Below, piece by piece: positions 54,611 through 64,000 of a stretch of DNA of 64,000 nt. How positions within the stretch are numbered: position 1 is the first letter of the stretch; each line of letters starts with the position of its first letter. Below the pieces are notes generated by a model. That model ran no database searches. It had not been told where the DNA came from and saw only the letters and a list, made by a program, of their open reading frames with translations. The DNA comes from Adiantum capillus-veneris. Lineage: Eukaryota > Streptophyta > Polypodiopsida > Polypodiales > Pteridaceae. Where the stretch lies: assembly GCA_014529385.2 (NCBI GenBank), contig CM043942.1, forward strand, positions 1,282,501 through 1,346,500, given 5' to 3'. Made by a program: the position numbers and the translations under genes.

Positions 54611-55572
54611 TTGAACCAGGGGAAGAACCTAGGCCCACCTACATTGCAAATGACCTAACAGAAGATGAAGAAGAGATTTTACTAAGCTTACTAGAAGAAT
54701 ACCGAGATATCTTTGCTTGGTCTTACAAGGATGTTAAGGGTGTTGATCCTGAAATCATTTAGACAAGAGATGATGCAAAACCAAGTAGACAAAGGACATA
54801 CACATATAATGAAACATTTTCCAGGAAGATCAAAGGAGAGATCGAAAAACTAAAGGAAGCCGAATTCATCTATGAAATTGAACACACAGATTGGGTATCT
54901 CAAATTGTGGTAGTACCCAAAAAGAATGGAAAATTAGGAGTGTGTGTCAATCTCAAAAAAGTGAGTGTAGCTACCATAAGACACAACTTTCCTCTTCCAA
55001 TAACTGATCATGTGCTAGAACAAGTTGTAGGAAAGGAATCTTACAACTTTTTAGATGGCTTTTCGGGATACAATCAACTTTTGGTTGACCCAAAAGATCA
55101 GCATAAAACTGCTTTTGCAGCGGAATGGAGTATTTTTGCCTATCGAGTTATGCCTTTTGGGTTAAGTAATGCTCTAGCCACCTTTTAAAGATTGATGAAC
55201 CATGCTTTTAAAGAATATCTGAGGAAGTTCTTGGAAGTGTATATGGATGATCTATGTGTACATTCATCAATCCGGGATGATCATTTTGAACACCTCAAAA
55301 AGGTATTCAAAAAATGTCAACTTTATAGGATTTGCTTAAATCATGAAAAGTGCACATTCATGGATAGAGAAGGAAAAATTATTGGACATGTAGTGTCTAA
55401 AAATGGCATAGCTATTGATATTGAAAAACTTCATGTCATTGCTGATTTGCCTAGATCAACAATAATCAAGGGGCTTCAAACCTTCATGGGGCATTGTGGA
55501 TATTACAAACGGTTCATTTACATGTATGCTATAATTGCAAAACCCATGTATAACATGATTACACACTTTTAA
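54611..55572 (+). pseudogene. Tat-like gypsy reverse transcriptase
   Basis: Starts with LVEPGEEPRPTYIANDL, then EEYRDIFAWSYKDVKGVDP, KLKEAEFIYEIEHTDWVSQI, VVVPKKNGKLGVCVNLKKV, LDGFSGYNQLLV, AYRVMPFGLSNALATF and the catalytic LEVYMDDLCVHSS. Stops at 54762, 55186 and 55570 are all in one register, so this fragment is less shuffled than its neighbours. The YMDD variant is intact. Confidence 0.9.
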
Positions 55573-56080
55573 TGGACCGAGGCATGTGAAGAATCCTTCA
55601 TGAAGTTTAAACAAGCTCTCACGTCAGCTCCAATATTGAAAGCACCAGATTGGAATAAGATATTTCACATACATGTAGATGCTTCCAATTTTGCCATAGG
55701 TTGTATACTAGCTCAACCAGGAGATGGGAGAATTGATTTTCCTATTTCTTATGATATTAGATGGTTAAACATGGTGGAAAAGGACTACACTACCATAGAA
55801 AGGAAGGATTAGGAATGATCTATGCCGTTAAAAAGTATAGACATTACCTACTAGCAAACAAATTTGTGTTCTTCGTGGACCACCAAGCTTTATTGTACTT
55901 GTTCAACAAGCCTGCAGCACAGGAAGAATAGTGAGATGGTTCATCATTCCTTTGAATTTGATTTCACTATGGTTGTAAAAAATGGCACTACACATCAAAG
56001 AGCTGATCATTTGTCAAGGATTGTTTCAGGAGAATCACCTAAAGGGGTAGATGATGATCTACCAAATGCCTATTTATTCT
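55573..56080 (+). pseudogene. Tat-like gypsy RNase H
   Basis: Motifs: FHIHVDASNFAIGCILAQPG (Asp), VEKDYTTIERK (Glu region, followed by TAG), FFVDHQALLYLFNKPA (Asp) and HQRADHLSRI. The register changes near 55810 and 55920. Confidence 0.85.
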
Positions 56081-56673
56081 CCACGGAAATGATACCTCGA
56101 TGGTCGGAAAACATGGTACCATTGATGACCATAGCTCAAGTGGATTCACAAATACCACTTCCTATTACAATCAGATTAATCGAGCAATGGGCTATGTACC
56201 AATTAAAGAAATTGAGGTGGAATATTGCTCTTATACATTAATCCTGAAAAGAAAGACCAATACCTAAGTCAAGTACATATTACCATAGTAGGACTTCACT
56301 TTGCAGAAGACCAAACTATGTGATGAATTTTGAGACTTGGAGTATTTTGATCGACTATGAGGAGTGATGTTTGCTCTTTTGTAAAGGATTGTCCTTAATG
56401 TCAAAAGCAGACACCCATACCTCACGTAACACTGTTTCAAATGTCACCTGTTTCAAAGTGGAGTAACTATCTAGCTACTTACTTATCAAGCCGAACATTT
56501 CCTGAAGATATGAGTAAAAGCCGTCAAAGAGAAATTGAAACTAAAGCAAGAAATTATGCTCTTATTGGAAATCAATTGTATCGGAGAGGTAAGGATCAAC
56601 TGCTACGTCTTTGTGAAAATGAAGACGAATATATTCCAATTATAGAACAAGCACATGTCGGATTAGCTGGAGG
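56081..56673 (+). pseudogene. Tat-like gypsy integrase N-terminus, cut by element M
   Basis: The segment 56441-56673 reads SSRTFPEDMSKSRQREIETK, ARNYALIGNQLYRRGKDQLL, IPIIEQAHVGLAGG and then stops being pol-like at exactly 56674, where the LTR of element M starts (TGTGAAATCTCC). The same family appears at 1-1434. The remainder is expected beyond the right edge of the window. Confidence 0.87.
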
Positions 56674-57669
56674 TGTGAAATCTCCAAACCCGCTGACATC
56701 AAAACCGGGATGGGACCCTTCACAGGTCTCTAGACCTAATAAAATCTGAGTCCCTAAACAAGAAGAATTTGAGGGAATTCACCCTTACCATTGATAATGG
56801 TTTAGGTGTATAGCCCTAGAAGAAGACCTAGTCCTATCTCGCAGTGGAAACCGGACAACTTGTTGAATTAAAAAAAACTATTCCGGCCCTATAACTTCCA
56901 CCATTCGGATTAAGGTTTCCTTAGCCAACGCTTGTTTTTTCCCTAACATATGTGAGGGCACAGCCGTTGGTGAATTCCTCTTCCAAGTGGAGAAGTTTCT
57001 ATACGTTTTTAGTGCACGGGAATGGATAGTTACCTGACTAATGAGGTCCACCCGTCCATGATAGAAAACCTTCGTCAATCCCCACTTACCACCCCACACT
57101 CTCACATGATTCTTTGTTATTTAATTACTACCACATTCTTGTCACAATTAAAACAATAATTTATTTAAACTTTTATAACTGAATTTTATTAAGGCAACCC
57201 CTGAAAACAGTATTGAAAACATTCTTTTAGCAAACAATCATCTTTAGACTTAAGACAAGGTACTGTCATTCTGGAGTATCTCTGGCCAGTACTGGCTTGT
57301 CTCAAGACCACCTATACAAGGGTAAAAAAACCGGGGTGAAAAAAGCCATCACCCATAGTCCGGGCGCCCATAAACCAACCGGTTACCCATACAACCGGGC
57401 GGTTCCTCTAGGATAAACTCGATATCCTAAGTAATATCCACAAGAACAAACAATCACGGGGTAAACACTCCACGAGCACTGAGGAAACCGACTCATCCAT
57501 GGCAGAATCACCATCATCACTCATTACCTAGAGTAAAATATTCCAAGGAATCATACGTGTCTTGAGACAAGCTGCCAGTTAATCCTTCCTAACCCTTACG
57601 TATGAAATGTTAATTTAGAAATGAACTTTAATCTAATTAAAGACTTAAGTGAACAAAATGGAAATCCAC

Positions 57670-57833
57670 CTGTGAGACTGGTGAGCCATGTGCTGTTGCG
57701 CTGGTGCCAGCAAACTTTCCTCTATCGGCCTATGACTAGGCCTAGCCTCATGGTCATGAGTGGCTTTATTTCTTCTGTTGATAGTATCCTCTTCATCAGT
57801 AAGAGGATATTCTCTGGTTCTCTTTGGAGTCAT
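57670..57833 (-). CDS. LTR-resident gag exon of chromovirus M (3' LTR copy)
   Basis: ATG at 57831-57833 opens MTPKRTREYPLTDEEDTINR and stays open through HQSH to a potential donor CACAG|GTGGAT. The MTPKRTR start matches the MAPVKRTR start of chromovirus J's LTR exon. It lies about 1.0 kb before the LTR end, like J. The gag body is deleted, so the acceptor cannot be tested. The donor is weaker than J's. Confidence 0.5.
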
Positions 57834-58379
57834 ATTGGCAGCCTTTATAAAAGGACTTAATCGATTAGAGAATTAAATGAATAATCTCTTTTCTCTCTTT
57901 TTATCCAAAAATAAGGATTTTTGGAATAAATAGGTATCCTTGTTAGTTATTGGATGAGATATTTCTCATGTAACTTCCTTCTACTATTAGTATTCTCCCA
58001 TAATTATCATATAATTATTGGAGCTATTTTATTGGATTTATCCTGAGTCTATATTCCAAGAATATCCTATTTTTGGCCTTAATAAATTATGAGTTACCTA
58101 TTTGCTAGTGGATTACTTACCCTAGATGGAATTTGATATGTTATATTTCTAAGAATTTCATGGTTAATTCAAAAAATTAATCTATAACTTTTTCCTCCTA
58201 TATTTATGGTCTAATTTAGGCAAAATTAGCCGACAATAGTTTGTTATACTAATTATTTAGGCTAAGTAATTTTTCCAACCTTCAAGAGTTATTTTTGACC
58301 TCTAGTAATTATTGGGTAATTTTATAAATTCATTTACTAATTTCCTTTCCTCGGTTTATACATAAAATTGGTTACTTTT

Positions 58380-59345
58380 AATAAAAATAAGTATCTAAAC
58401 TAATTATTTGAGGTAAAGATACTTATCACTATTTCTTCAAGATGTATTTTACCTTTGATAATTATCTCAAAGCTTTTTGGATTATTTTACTATTTTTCCC
58501 TTTTTATTTTTCCATAAAAACAGTGTTTTTCTACTGAGATAATTAGTTAAACTAACTATTTGAGATTAAGATAATTATCATAAGTTTACTAAGATGCTTT
58601 TTACCTTTGATAATTATCTCAAAGTTTTTTGGATTAGTTTACTATTTTCTTTGAAAATAGTGTTTTTTTATTAAGATAATTAGTTAAACTAATTATCTGA
58701 GATTAAGATAACTATCACGGGTTTATTAGGATATATTTTACCTCTAATAAATATCTCAAAGCATTTTGGACTAGTTTGCTATTTTCCCCCTTTTGTTTCT
58801 CCTTAGATAGTGTAATTATGCTGAGATAATTAGTTAAACTAATTATTTGAGTTTAAGATAATTATCACAGGTTTATTAAGATTTGTTTTTTCTTTCATAT
58901 TATCTCAAAGCATTTTGGATTTGTTTGCTATTTTCTCCCTTTTATTTTCTCTTAAAAACAATGTAATTCTATTGAGATAATTAGTAAAACTAATTATTTG
59001 GGATTAAGATAATTATTATAGGTTTATGAAAATTTTCTTAACCTCTAATAATTATCTCAAAGAATTTTGGATTAGTTTTCTATTTTTCCTTGAGAACAAT
59101 GTAATTCTACTAAGATACTTAGTTAAACTAAATATTTGAGATTAAGATAATTATCACGGGTTTATTAAGATGAGTCTTACCTATCATAATTATCTCAAAG
59201 GTTTTTGGATTATTTTGATCATTTTTCTCTTTAGTTTTTCCTTTAAAATAGTGTAATTCTGCTTAAATAATTACAAGAATTACTCAAAAAATTAAAAGAT
59301 AATTTTTCTAGCATAATGACAGTGTAGCACAGCTTTGATAATTAT
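58380..59345. repeat. AT-rich tandem array in chromovirus M 3' LTR, about 137-152 bp period
   Basis: The block ACCTTTGATAATTATCTCAA recurs at 58451, 58603, 58740, 58889, 59041, 59179 and about 59333. Each unit also contains a near-palindrome GATAATTAGTTAAACTAATT and a TTTTGGATTAGTTTACTATT segment. Confidence 0.92.
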
Positions 59346-60176
59346 CTCATCTTAATCTAAATTTTATTAGTATAATTATCATTAATTTATGGTTAAAATG
59401 AGTAATTTCATTCCTAATATAATATAGTAATTAATTAGCTTAGGGTTCCTAAGCTTAATCTCAATAATCAACAGAGAATTTTTAATTAGGAGAGAATTTT
59501 AGAGTATAAATAAGTTTAATATTCAATTATTTAAGAAAAATATAAATAGGTTAACATAGTTCTACCAATTAAAAAAAGTTAGTGCTAATTATCGTTGATT
59601 AACCAACTAGAGCTTTGCTCTCTAGTGAGATTCCTCTAGATGACAGAGAATTTTCCAATGTTCTGAATCTAATTTTTTGTGAAGAAAGGGGGTCTTTTTA
59701 TGGCTTTTGAGGGCCCCTGGGCTATTTTTGGCAGGTTCTGGCACCTCAAGCAAGCCCCCAGCTTTCAACTAGCACCACCTGCTGCTAATTTTGTCCCGGG
59801 CAGGTTCCACACAGTCCCCCCAGCTTCCAGAATTGATTTTTGCTAATTTCTTCGATTTTTAATGATGAAAATTTGAAATATCTGCAGTTTCTAGAACCTT
59901 AGGATAAAAAAGTCTTTAGCAATGATAATTATTGAAACCATCCAATTTTACGTAACTAGTTAAATTCTTAGTGTACCCTTTCAGAGCCCGTAACTTTTTC
60001 AGATTTTATTGGAATTTGATTCTGAAAATTTTTCACCATAGTAAAGCTCTGGTTACGGTTCCAAAAATACCAATAGCAGCCATAGTTGGATCATTCTACA
60101 GTGTTTTCTCAATAACCAATTTAAATTTAACAGGCTTTGTACAATTTATAAGGTTTCAGAAACTGGAAACCTTACA

Positions 60177-60190
60177 ATCACCCCAACTTA
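60177..60190 (-). other. Chromovirus M polypurine tract
   Basis: The minus strand reads AAGTTGGGGTGAT before the LTR start TGTAAGGTTT. Confidence 0.75.
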
Positions 60191-60211
60191 AGGAATTGAG
60201 ATGTCCTCATC

Positions 60212-60867
60212 TCAATCGAAATTGGAGGAATCTTTGAGAAGTGATACTTCGTCCTCCCATGTGGTGTCTTCAGTGGGGTAGTCCTTCCATTTTACTAAAT
60301 GTTCCCTGATTACTCTGTTTCATAGACTTCTTTCCCTAATATCGAGAATACAATCTGGTTGGAGTTCAAGAATTCCTTGCTTCTGCATCACAATCTGTTC
60401 GTCGTCTAGAGTGTGATTGGGATTTTGGATGTAGGGTTTTAGAGGACTGATATGGAATACATTATGGACCTTGAGGTGTTCAGGTAGTTTTAATTTGTAA
60501 GCTTGATCATTGATTACTTTAATCACTTCATAAGGTCCACAATATCTGGCGCTCAGTTTTTTGTATTTTCCCAAGGATAAATTGCTTCTCTTTCGCCGTA
60601 CCCTAAAGATTACTTTATCCCCTTGTTTGAAAAACCGATTAGATCGTTTTATATTAGAATAATGTTTTGGCGGTCCTTAGCTGCCTGAATGTCCTGTCGT
60701 ATGGCTTTGGTTTGGGCATCCATCTCCTCCAACATTTGTTTTGAAGCTTCTCCTCTTGTAGTAGGGTCAGAAAAGTTTAGGGGTGCTATACATTCATGCC
60801 CATAAAGAGCATTAAATGGTGACATCCCAATGCTTTTATAGAACGAGGAATTATAGGCAAATTCCAC
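60212..60867 (-). pseudogene. Chromovirus M integrase C-terminus with chromodomain
   Basis: Two open segments: 60867-60649 (FAYNSSFYKSIGMSPFNALY, GHECIAPLNFSDP) and 60574-60320 (YKKLSARYCGPYEVIKVIND, LKVHNVFHISPLKPY, GILELQPDCILDI). After a stop at about 60320, the same register gives VIREHLVKWKDYPTEDTTWE, the chromodomain, ending at TGA 60212-60214. This is the direct counterpart of 48046-48354 in chromovirus J. Confidence 0.9.
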
Positions 60868-61557
60868 CAGAGGAAGAAATTGTATCCATTTTTGAGGTTC
60901 TTAAATACAGTAGGCTCTACGGATGTCTTCAATAACTTGATTTACTCTTTCCATCTGGCCATCCGTCTGAGGGTGATAGGTTGTACTGAAACATAGCTCG
61001 GTACCTAAGGATTCAAATAAAGCTTTCCAAAATTTTGAAGTAAGTTTTGTATCTCTGTCACTGATTATTCCCTTAGGAAGTCCGTATAATCTAAAGATCT
61101 CTTTGAGAAATAAACAGCCTATGTCTGATGTAGTGTAAGTTGTTTTCAAAGGCATCAAATGAGATACTTTAGTCAGTATATCCACTACCACCATATTGGA
61201 GTCATAACCCCCTTGAACAATAGGAAGGTCTGTTACAAAGTCCATGCTAATGAGTTCCCACTTCATTTGAGGAATGTCTAGAGGTTGAAGTTTGCCTGGC
61301 ATCATTACTCGTTCAGCCTTAATCCTTTGACAGGAAACACATTGTTTGATGTAGCAAAGTATATATTCCCCTTTCATTCCTGGCCAAAAATAGCTTTCTC
61401 TTATGCCATTAAGGGTCTTTGCATAGCCAGAATGCCTCGCAAATGGAGCGTTGTGTCCTTCATGAAGGATTAACTCCTTTAATGTTGGATTCTTAGGAAT
61501 GTAAAACCGATACCTATAATAGAGAAGCCATCCTCAAGTAAATAATCCTTCATTCTG
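60868..61557 (-). pseudogene. Chromovirus M integrase core
   Basis: The open segment 61377-60901 has CVSCQRIKAERVMMPGKLQP, Asp in SMDFVTDLP, Asp in GIISDRDTKLTSKFWKA and Glu in QTDGQMERVNQ. Upstream, in shifted registers, are the finger residues (LHEGHNAPFARHSGYAKTLN, ESYFWPGMKG) and a fragment ending RNase H-linker sequence. It begins directly after the PBS, so the deletion removed everything from leader to RNase H. Confidence 0.92.
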
Positions 61558-61569
61558 GCTCTGATACCA
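61558..61569 (-). other. Chromovirus M primer-binding site (tRNA-iMet)
   Basis: The minus strand reads TGGTATCAGAGC, two bases after the 5' LTR end. Confidence 0.93.
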
Positions 61570-62623
61570 TTTGTGAAGTCTCCAAATCTGCCGACACCAA
61601 AAGCGGGATGGGACCCTTGATAGGTCTGTAGGCCTAATAAAATCTAAGTCCCTAAACAAGAAGAATTTCAGAGAATTCACCCTCACCATTGATAATGGTT
61701 TAAGTGTATAGCCCTGGAAGGAGAAAACTATTCCAGCCCTATAACTTTCACCATTCGGATTAAGGTTTCCTTAGCCAACACTTTTTTTCCCCCGAAAATA
61801 TGTGAGGGCACAGCCGCTGGTGGATTCCTCTTCCAAGTGTAGAAGTTTCTAGACATTTTTAGTGCGCGGGAATGGATAGTTACCTGACTAATCAGGTCCA
61901 CCCGTCCATGATTGACAATCTTAGTCAATCCCCACTTACCACCCCGCACTCTCACATGATTCTTTGTTGTTTAATTACTACCACATTCTTGTCACAATTA
62001 AAACAATGATTTCATTTAACTTTCATAACTGAATATCATTAACGCAACCCTTGAAAATAGTATTGAAAACATTCTTTTATGAAACAAACATCTTTAGACT
62101 TAAGACAAGGTACTGTCATTTTGGAGTATCTCTGGCCAGTAGTAGCTTGTCTCAAGACCACCTATACAAGGGTGAAAAAACCGGGGTGGCAAAAGCCATC
62201 ACCCATAGTCCGAGCGCCCATATGCCAACCGGTTTCCCATACAACCGGGCGATTCCTCTAGGATAAACTCGATATTCTAAGTAATATCCACAAGCACGGG
62301 ATAAAGACTCCACGCGCACTGAGGAAACTGACTCATCCATGGCGGAATCCCCATCATTACTCATTACCTGGAGTAAAATATTCCATGGAAGCAGAGGTGT
62401 CTTGAGACAAGCTGTCTTAAGGATGATCAAACATTTCTTTCCTAGGTCAATTAGTCGTAACCCAATCATTTCTTTCCTATTTACAACCATTGCTCGTTGC
62501 TTTCTTGGAAGTTACCTTCCATTTACGGCCAGTTAATCCTTGCTAACCCTTACGTATGCAATGTTAATTTAGAAATGAAATTTAATCTAATTAAATACTT
62601 AAGCGAACAAAATGAAAATCCAC

Positions 62624-62787
62624 CTGTGTGATTGGTCAGCCATGTGCTGCTGTGTTGGTACCTACAGACTTTCCTCCGTCGGCCTATGACTAGGCCTAGC
62701 CTCATGGTCATGAGTGGCTTTATTTCTTTTGTTGATAGTATCCTCTTCATTGATAAGAGGATTTCCACTAGTTCTCTTTGGAGCCAT
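62624..62787 (-). pseudogene. LTR-resident gag exon of chromovirus M (5' LTR copy)
   Basis: ATG at 62785-62787, MAPKRTSGNPLINEEDTINK, with the same 164-nt length to the CACAG|GTGGAT donor as the 3' LTR copy. It has an in-frame TAG about two thirds through. The start MAPKRT is even closer to chromovirus J's exon. Confidence 0.5.
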
Positions 62788-63399
62788 ATTGGAAACCTTT
62801 ATAAAAGGACTTAATCGATTAGAGAATTAAATGAATAATCTCTTTTCTTCCTTTTTACTAAAAAATAAGGATTTTTGGAATAAATAGGTATCCTTGTTAC
62901 CTATTGGATGAGATATTTCTCTTGTAACTTCCTTGTACTATTAGTATTCTCCCATAATTATCATTAATTATTGGAGCTATTTTATTGTATTTTTTCTTAG
63001 TCTATATTCCAAGAATATCCTATTTTTGGCCTTAGTAAATTATGAGGTACCTATCTGCTAGTGGATTACTTACCCTAGATGGAATTTGATATGTTCTATT
63101 TCTAAGAATTTACTGGTTAATTCATAAAATTGATTTATAAATTTTTCCTCCTATATTTATGGTCTAATTTAGGCAAAATTAGCCGACAGTAATTTTTTTT
63201 ACTAATTTAGGCTAAGGTAATTTTCCCAACCTTCAAGAGTGATTTTTGACCTCTAGTAATTATTTGGTAATTTTATAAATTCATTTATTAATTTTGTTTT
63301 CCCGGTTTATACGCAAAATTGGTTACTTTTAATAAAAATACATATCTAAACTAATTATTTGAGGTTAAAATATTTCTCACGATTTTCTCAAGATGTGTT

Positions 63400-64000
63400 T
63401 TACCTTTGATAAGTATCTCGAGCTTTTTGGATTACTTAACTATTTTTCCCTTTGTATTTTCTCATGAAAACAATGTTTTTCTATTGAGATAATTAGTTAA
63501 ACTAATTATTTGAAATTAAAATAATTATCACGGGTTTACTTAGATGTGTTTTATCTCTGATAATTATCTCAAAAGTTTTTGAACTAGTTTACTATTTTTC
63601 CCTTTTTATTCTCATGAAAATAGTATTTTTCTACTGATATAATTAGTTAAATTAACTATCTGAGGTTAAGATAACTATCACCATTTTATGATTTTTTTTT
63701 ATACCTTTGATAATTATCTCAAAGCATTTTGGACTAATCTGCTACTTTTCCCCTTTTATTTTTCCTGAAAAACAGTGTGATTATGCTGAGATGATTAGTT
63801 AAATTAATTATTTGAGGTTAAGTTAATTTTCATGGGTTTAATACAATGTGTTTTTCCTCTGCTATTACGTCAAAGCATTTTGGATTAGTTTAGTATTTTC
63901 TCCCTTTTATTTTTCCCCTTTTAGTTTTCCCCTTTTAGTTTCCCTTAAAAACATTGTAATTCTACTGAGATACTAAGTTAAACTAATTATTTGAGGTTAA
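63400..64000. repeat. AT-rich tandem array in chromovirus M 5' LTR (partial)
   Basis: Same repeat family as 58380-59345. Units are visible from about 63400 to the window end, each with TGATAATTATCTCAAA and the near-palindromic GATAATTAGTTAAA core. Confidence 0.88.

Larger units (their letters stand above)
56674..60176 (-). repeat. Chromovirus M 3' LTR (about 3.5 kb)
   Basis: On the minus strand it starts TGTAAGGTTTCC beside a purine tract and ends GGAGATTTCACA. Its start resembles that of chromovirus J (TGTAAGG) and its end resembles J's GGGACCTCACA. Contains the 164-nt exon and the tandem array described separately. Confidence 0.88.
56674..64000 (-). mobile_element. Chromovirus M, minus strand, long LTRs, interior mostly deleted
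   Basis: The 3' LTR is at 56674-60176 and the 5' LTR starts at 61572 and continues past the window. The PBS at 61558-61569 abuts integrase sequence, so gag, protease, RT and RNase H are gone. It is inserted in the Tat-like integrase at 56673. The LTRs differ at many positions and by indels of about 70 and 114 bp, so the insertion is old. Integrase and chromodomain are close relatives of chromovirus J. Confidence 0.9.
61572..64000 (-). repeat. Chromovirus M 5' LTR, partial (continues past the window)
   Basis: Aligns with 56674 onwards. Compared with the 3' copy it lacks about 70 bp near 61725 and has about 114 bp extra near 62420-62530. Includes the exon copy at 62624-62787 and the start of the AT-rich tandem array from about 63400. 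Confidence 0.9.

Noticed and set aside
56878-57105. Minus-strand 75-codon frame conserved at 61728-61955
   Set aside because: The similarity is explained by the two LTR copies of element M. It has no motif and sits after the predicted splice donor.

Overview
The window looks like intergenic DNA from a large-genome land plant. Almost everything recognisable is a plant-type LTR retrotransposon: Ty1/copia elements primed by initiator tRNA-Met, Ty3/gypsy chromoviruses with a C-terminal chromodomain, and Tat/Athila-like gypsy fragments. The remainder is AT-rich sequence, (CT)n/(CA)n/(GA)n microsatellites and a 5'-truncated LINE. I found no convincing host protein gene, tRNA or rRNA. The long LTRs, the nesting and the gypsy families would fit a fern, lycophyte or gymnosperm, but the sequence alone does not settle the taxon.

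Layout. 1-2805: 3' end of a Tat/Athila-like gypsy element (integrase, then a probable 3' LTR). 2806-8262: near-complete copia element on the minus strand (copia-1) with 143-bp LTRs. 8263-9848: non-coding sequence with a CT microsatellite. 9849-15520: complete but heavily mutated copia element on the plus strand (copia-2), inserted in an older minus-strand element whose PBS and LTR survive at 15874-16154. 16613-17690: a tandem duplication interrupted by a LINE 3' end. 17691-24120: low-complexity intergenic DNA with a striking foldback repeat at 19671-20010. 24130-26400: decayed gypsy gag-protease fragment. 26962-about 35122: an unusual minus-strand LTR-type element with no polymerase, a roughly 4-kb unknown CCHC-containing reading frame, and an array of palindromes in its presumed leader. 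35123-49530: a chromovirus (J) split by a copia element (copia-3, 40434-45812, perfect CATAG target duplication). 49531-51600: another gypsy fragment. 51626-56673: a Tat-like gypsy fragment. 56674-64000: a minus-strand chromovirus (M) with LTRs of about 3.5 kb and most of its interior deleted; it runs off the window.

The most interesting biology is in the chromoviruses. In J the gag start codon appears to lie in a 47-codon exon inside the LTR. This exon ends in a good GT splice donor and is in phase with two downstream acceptors. One leads to gag-pol. The other leads to an open accessory exon of 167 codons, followed by AATAAA signals. The related element M carries an analogous 164-nt exon (beginning MTPKRT or MAPKRT) at a similar place in both of its LTRs. 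Together these suggest a spliced-gag architecture with an alternative accessory product. The second candidate for novelty is the polymerase-less element at 27-35 kb with its palindrome array.

Nearly all retroelement reading frames here carry stops or frameshifts, so the window records successive insertions and decay rather than active elements. Copia-1 (3 LTR differences in 143 bp) is the youngest by LTR divergence. Copia-3 is intermediate (about 30 differences in about 600 bp). Copia-2 and M are older.
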